Assembly (NCBI GenBank): GCA_013287915.1
Contig: JABDCX010000003.1
Location: forward strand, 1 to 43,609
Origin: Chlamydiota bacterium
Lineage (GTDB): Bacteria; Chlamydiota; Chlamydiia; Chlamydiales; Parachlamydiaceae
Direction: 5' to 3'
Length of the DNA stretch: 43,609 bases
In this document: positions 43,579-43,609 of the stretch, piece after piece
Layout: the number at the start of each line of letters is the position of its first letter
Position numbering within the stretch: position 1 is the stretch's first letter
The notes under the pieces: generated by a model
Told to the model about the DNA's origin: nothing
Seen by the model: only the letters and a program-made list of their open reading frames with translations
Databases searched by the model: none
Translations under genes and position numbers: made by a program

Positions 43579-43609
43579 ATTTAACGAATTTTTATCATGT
43601 GTGCATCCT

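Overview
The window comes from a member of the Chlamydiae, most likely an amoeba-associated 'environmental' chlamydia of the Parachlamydiales. The best evidence is the run rpsA - nusA - infB - rbfA - truB - ribF (23.8-31.8 kb), which keeps the order known from Chlamydia, together with a DhnA-type class I fructose-bisphosphate aldolase and many large proteins with eukaryote-like modules. No species can be named from the sequence alone.

Layout. (1) 1-12.9 kb: three giant tandem paralogues (the first cut by the left edge), each with a chlamydia-specific N-terminal region, an LVIVD-type beta-propeller, five cadherin/He_PIG-like Ig domains, one membrane segment and a sixth small domain after the membrane. 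(2) 12.9-20.3 kb: a coding remnant, an unrecognised protein, a Nudix hydrolase, a large helical protein behind a near-consensus promoter, a protein with a possible Myb/SANT motif, the aldolase, and a two-gene exported module resembling a pair found in Planctomycetes. (3) 20.3-20.75 kb: a nested palindromic element of about 295 bp and tRNA-Ser(CGA). (4) 20.8-23.6 kb, minus strand: an aspartate kinase without ACT domains, overlapping an unrecognised 669-residue protein. (5) 23.8-32.9 kb: the translation/transcription operon, which ends in a D-amino-acid oxidase-like protein whose domain order looks circularly permuted. (6) 32.9-33.6 kb: a MazF-type toxin and ribbon-helix-helix antitoxin under a textbook promoter/operator. 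(7) 33.6-41.2 kb: a HIT protein, a CPBP membrane protease, an exported flavin amine oxidase, a one-pass membrane protein, an M48-type metalloprotease, a GGQ release-factor-like protein, a second member of the large helical family, and a four-helix membrane protein. (8) 41.2-43.6 kb: two tandem kelch-repeat genes whose promoters and 5' ends are almost identical.

How the genes fit together. The central operon is housekeeping: transcription elongation, initiation factor, 30S maturation, tRNA pseudouridylation and flavin synthesis, followed by a flavoenzyme. The flanks are accessory and look host- or envelope-directed: tandem surface proteins, kelch repeats, a possible DNA-binding effector, a family with no recognised function, and exported flavin oxidases. 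The leading candidates for something undescribed are the permuted exported D-amino-acid oxidase, the two-member helical family, the Myb/SANT-like protein and the recombining giant surface-protein array.
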